Positions 5,320 through 7,156 of a DNA stretch of 7,156 nt are shown here, piece after piece. The position numbers and the translations under genes were made by a program. Numbering within the stretch: the first letter of the stretch is position 1; the number at the start of each line of letters is the position of its first letter. The stretch is taken from NCBI GenBank assembly GCA_027482985.1, contig JAIXVO010000250.1, forward strand, positions 1 through 7,156, written 5' to 3'. Origin of the DNA: Cyanobacteriota bacterium (GTDB lineage Bacteria; Cyanobacteriota; Cyanobacteriia; Leptolyngbyales; Leptolyngbyaceae). The notes below the pieces were generated by a model that saw only the letters and a list, made by a program, of their open reading frames with translations, was not told the DNA's origin and made no database searches.

Positions 5320-5760
5320 TTACTGACCATCATCCGCTGCGGGTACGGGGGCAACAGGCACCTCAGTCTTAGCGGGAGCGGGGGCAGCGGGAGCTTTCCA
5401 GAAGACCTTACGGCGCATCGGATCAATGCGATCTGTAAGTTGCTGCATATTTTCCCGCGCTTGATAGGGATCAAAGAAGTTTTGGAAGCGGGTTTGGACG
5501 TTCTGGACGCGAAATTCCGTGGATTTCAGGGCGGCATCCAGTTCTTGAATTTTCCCGACCTGGGAAGATCGATACGGCATCAACTGCACCAGCGCCGTCA
5601 CCGCCACCACTGAGAGGACGACATTCACCGCTAATTTGGCTCCCGTTTCCACGGCGATCGCGCGATGGGGATGGCTGCGGCGGCTGGGCTTGGCCCGACG
5701 GGCAACTCGCTTGGCGCGAACGGGGGGCTGATCGGGGGTGGGGGGTTTCAGTGCATACAT
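5320..5760 (-). CDS. Small single-pass membrane protein with basic N-terminus and short coiled coil (uncharacterised, cyanobacterial type)
   Basis: The product is 146 aa. Residues 1-40 are cytosolic by the positive-inside rule (RAKRVARRAKPSRRSHPHR). One membrane segment spans about 43-62 (LAVNVVLSVVAVTALVQLMP). Residues about 65-95 are predicted amphipathic helix or coiled coil (SQVGKIQELDAALKSTEFRVQNVQ). It continues FQNFFDPYQARENMQQ and the motif RIDPMRRKVFW (111-121), then an Ala/Pro-rich tail. The short basic N-terminus, single helix and coiled coil resemble the layout of FtsB/DivIC/FtsL division proteins. That is a layout comparison, not a recognised homology, so I give no function. No Shine-Dalgarno sequence is evident; the leader carries a tandem TTGCTCCT 10 bp apart. 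The gene shares a terminator with the TPR gene. Confidence 0.82.
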   Translation of the reverse strand: MYALKPPTPDQPPVRAKRVARRAKPSRRSHPHRAIAVETGAKLAVNVVLSVVAVTALVQLMPYRSSQVGKIQELDAALKSTEFRVQNVQTRFQNFFDPYQARENMQQLTDRIDPMRRKVFWKAPAAPAPAKTEVPVAPVPAADDGQ

Positions 5761-6026
5761 CGCAATACTTCATCCACATTAGGAGCAACCAGGAGCAAAG
5801 TCTTTCGCTCTTTAGTCAAACGACCTGGGTATCCAGACTCAGGTTTTTGACCTACTTAATCTACAGGAGTCGTCCCAAATAGACTATTAACTTTCTTTAA
5901 AATTAACAAGCCTGCTTTGAGCTGCCCAGAATCAACCGGGAACTACCCTATATCAGAGTATACCCAGGTGATTGTAGAGCCAATCTGCAAAACAGGCGAA
6001 TTATTTATGCCAGATGGTTCCGACGT
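5761..6026. other. 266-bp intergenic region between psaM and the small membrane protein gene
   Basis: No gene is seen. It contains a tandem AGGAGCAA (5781-5788, 5791-5798) close to the membrane-protein start, and a perfect 10-bp inverted repeat, ACCTGGGTAT (5823-5832) with ATACCCAGGT (5960-5969), separated by 127 bp. The left copy overlaps a small CTGG-GTAT-CCAG hairpin. No terminator for psaM with a T-run was evident. A minus-strand promoter for the membrane protein is expected here but could not be placed. Confidence 0.6.
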
Positions 6027-6122
6027 TTATTTGTAAAGCTCTGTGGACAGGCGGAAGGCCAAAATTCCAGGAATCAGAGCAATAAACAACGCCCAGTACA
6101 CTTGAGCATCCGAAATATTCAT
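6027..6122 (-). CDS. psaM: Photosystem I reaction centre subunit XII (PsaM)
   Basis: A 31-codon gene reads ATG (6122-6120) to TAA (6029-6027). The product begins [19 protein letters not shown] and ends [12 protein letters not shown]. The [26 protein letters not shown] pattern and the exact 31-residue length are diagnostic of PsaM, a one-helix thylakoid subunit at the periphery of PSI that contacts PsaB and carotenoids near the trimer region. The transmembrane helix spans about residues 8-26. A clear Shine-Dalgarno sequence, AAAGGAG (6133-6139 on the complement), lies 10 bases ahead of the start. The gene stands alone, divergent from the TerC-family gene. It is shorter than common gene-calling cutoffs. 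Confidence 0.96.
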   Translation of the reverse strand: MNISDAQVYWALFIALIPGILAFRLSTELYK

Positions 6123-6132
6123 CGTGTTAAGA

Positions 6133-6139
6133 CTCCTTT
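6133..6139 (-). promoter_or_regulatory. Ribosome binding site of psaM
   Basis: AAAGGAG on the minus strand, 10 bases before the psaM ATG, is the best Shine-Dalgarno match in the window. It stands out because most other genes here lack one. It confirms the 31-codon start. Confidence 0.75.
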
Positions 6140-6216
6140 ATGACAGATGAGTAAGACATCTTGAGAGATCTATCGTTCCTTAATGTCCTTCAAAGTGCCA
6201 GTTTGGGGAATACCTT

Positions 6217-6234
6217 GTTACAAGTTGCAACATT
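6217..6234 (+). promoter_or_regulatory. Candidate HLR1 (RpaB-binding) element in the psaM/TerC divergent promoter region
   Basis: GTTACAAG-TT-GCAACATT matches the HLR1 consensus (G/T)TTACA(T/A)(T/A)-NN-(G/T)TTACA(T/A)(T/A) at 13 of 16 defined positions: the first half 7 of 8, the second 6 of 8. HLR1 is bound by the response regulator RpaB, which controls photosystem I and high-light genes in cyanobacteria. The site lies 95 bp upstream of psaM and 115 bp upstream of the TerC-family start. The same bases also form overlapping palindromes CTTGT-T-ACAAG (6214-6224) and GTTGCAAC (6224-6231). Confidence 0.4.
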
Positions 6235-6314
6235 CCTCCTGGGAAAATGTCATAATCGGTATCTATAGCTTGCGATGACACTGCGACTTATTAGGTTTTC
6301 CTGCTTATTTTCAG

Positions 6315-6330
6315 TACTGTTCAATACTGT
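6315..6330 (+). promoter_or_regulatory. Direct repeat TACTGT-N4-TACTGT upstream of the TerC-family gene
   Basis: Two TACTGT hexamers start exactly 10 bp apart (6315 and 6325), which puts them on the same face of the helix. CAGTA (6312-6316) and TACTG (6325-6329) also form an inverted repeat. The second hexamer ends 18 bp before the start codon, a position suited to a repressor or leader structure. The regulator is unknown. Confidence 0.3.
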
Positions 6331-6348
6331 CTGGTTTGAAACTCCCGG

Positions 6349-7137
6349 ATGATAGACCAACTTTTAGATTTTTCGCCGAATTTTGGCTTAGATACGCTCC
6401 TCCTCCTCCCGGTCTTGATTGCGCTAGAAGCCGTCCTCTCGGCGGATAACGCGATCGCCCTCGCTGCCTTAACTCAAGGCTTACACAACCCCGTGCTGCA
6501 ACGGCAAGCCTTGAACATTGGGCTGGTTTTGGCCTATGTCTTGCGCATGTCGTTGATTTTGACGGCCACCTGGGTGATGAACTTTTGGCAGGTGGAACTG
6601 GCGGGCGCGTTGTATTTACTCTGGTTGGTATTTCAGTACTTCACGTCCGGTGCCGATGAAGATGGGGAGAATGCCCACCACGGTCCCCGCTTTGACTCCC
6701 TCTGGCAAGCCATTCCCCTGATCGCGATTACCGATCTGGCGTTTTCCCTGGATAGTGTGACCACCGCGATCGCGGTCTCTCAGGAAATCTGGATCATTTT
6801 ACTGGGAGCCACCATTGGCATCGTTGCACTGCGGTTTATGGCGGGGTTATTTATTCAGTGGTTAGAAGAATTTGAGCATTTAGAAGATGCAGGCTACATT
6901 ACTGTCGCCTTCGTCGGGTTGCGGTTGCTGCTGCGAGTTGTGAATGATGCCCTCGTGCCGCCGGAGTGGCTAATGGTGACGGCGATCGCGCTTATTTTTG
7001 CCTGGGGCTTCTCAAAACGGAAGCAGGTAGTCGCCATCAGCGATGCTCTCCCTGCCGATCATCACCCAGAAATGAGAACGGCTGCCCCCATTGAACCGTT
7101 GGAAGCAGCCGAAACTCCGGTAGAAACGACGAAGTAG
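6349..7137 (+). CDS. TerC-family integral membrane protein
   Basis: The product is 262 aa with about seven membrane helices (roughly residues 14-36, 52-76, 81-98, 119-141, 145-168, 181-200, 206-222). The two TerC signature motifs are present: LIALEAVLSADNAIALA (24-40), with E27, D33 and N34, and ITDLAFSLDSVTTAIA (127-142), with D129, D135 and S136. These paired acidic helix motifs form the ion site in the TerC/YkoY group. Family members include Bacillus manganese exporters that help metalate secreted enzymes, tellurite-resistance TerC, and plant AtTerC, needed for thylakoid formation. Mn export or thylakoid biogenesis is plausible but unproven here. An acidic, His-containing loop (ADEDGENAHHGP, 102-113) and a cytosolic Pro/Glu/Thr tail (about 223-262) complete it. 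No Shine-Dalgarno sequence is seen, and no yybP-ykoY riboswitch could be recognised in the leader. It is divergent from psaM. Confidence 0.92.
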   Translation: MIDQLLDFSPNFGLDTLLLLPVLIALEAVLSADNAIALAALTQGLHNPVLQRQALNIGLVLAYVLRMSLILTATWVMNFWQVELAGALYLLWLVFQYFTSGADEDGENAHHGPRFDSLWQAIPLIAITDLAFSLDSVTTAIAVSQEIWIILLGATIGIVALRFMAGLFIQWLEEFEHLEDAGYITVAFVGLRLLLRVVNDALVPPEWLMVTAIALIFAWGFSKRKQVVAISDALPADHHPEMRTAAPIEPLEAAETPVETTK

Positions 7138-7139
7138 AT

Positions 7140-7156
7140 TGGCAGGGGGCAGGGGC
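7140..7156 (+). repeat. Start of a G-rich repeat (GGGGGCA-type), cut by the window edge
   Basis: GGCAGGGGGCAGGGGC follows the TerC-family stop at once and repeats a GGCAGGGG unit twice. Tandem GGGGGCA heptamers are common intergenic repeats in cyanobacteria. Only about two units are visible, so the extent is unknown. Confidence 0.35.

Noticed and set aside
6235..6348. yybP-ykoY manganese riboswitch ahead of the TerC-family gene
   Set aside because: The conserved GGGGAGUAG-type core and paired internal loops were not found in the 115-bp leader.

Overview
The window looks like chromosomal DNA of a cyanobacterium, probably a filamentous or Leptolyngbya/Oscillatoriales-like lineage. The reasons are: many copies of the HIP1 octamer GCGATCGC (at least 15 in 7.2 kb), a psaM gene for photosystem I subunit XII, heptameter-type tandem repeats (CTCCTGA/CTCCTAA), and palindromic intergenic repeats of a kind common in that phylum. 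The genus assignment is inference; the phylum is well supported.

Left part (1-3676), all on the minus strand. In transcription order: a 154-aa hypothetical protein (3676-3212) lies one base ahead of a short glutathione S-transferase (3210-2653). A 346-bp repeat-rich gap follows, then a membrane-anchored PstS-like substrate-binding protein (2306-1263). After 78 bp comes a fused two-domain peptide-type ABC ATPase (1184 to beyond the left edge), which is cut at the Walker A motif of its second ATPase domain. No permease gene is in view, so the substrate-binding protein and the ATPase cannot be assumed to be partners.

Middle (3677-4390): about 0.7 kb with no convincing gene. It is filled with a seven-run G-quadruplex motif, overlapping inverted repeats, a heptamer array, a polypyrimidine tract and a terminator-like hairpin. 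It also holds the divergent promoters of the hypothetical/GST pair (minus) and a TPR protein (plus).

Right part (4391-7156). A 278-aa TPR protein (plus) converges on a 146-aa single-pass membrane protein with a basic N-terminus and a short coiled coil (minus). A strong bidirectional intrinsic terminator (stem 5259-5288) separates them. Upstream of the membrane protein lies psaM (minus, 31 aa, easily missed because of its size), divergent from a TerC-family seven-helix membrane protein (plus, 6349-7137). The 226-bp psaM/TerC interval has a candidate HLR1 (RpaB-binding) site and a 10-bp-spaced direct repeat near the TerC start.

No CRISPR array, tRNA, rRNA, transposase or phage gene was seen. 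The most notable features are the G-quadruplex/polypurine tracts, one of which abuts the pstS-like start codon; the hidden psaM with its HLR1-like site; the competing hairpins in the 0.7-kb gap; and the uncharacterised cyanobacterial small membrane protein and GST-linked hypothetical protein. I found no clearly new multi-gene system.
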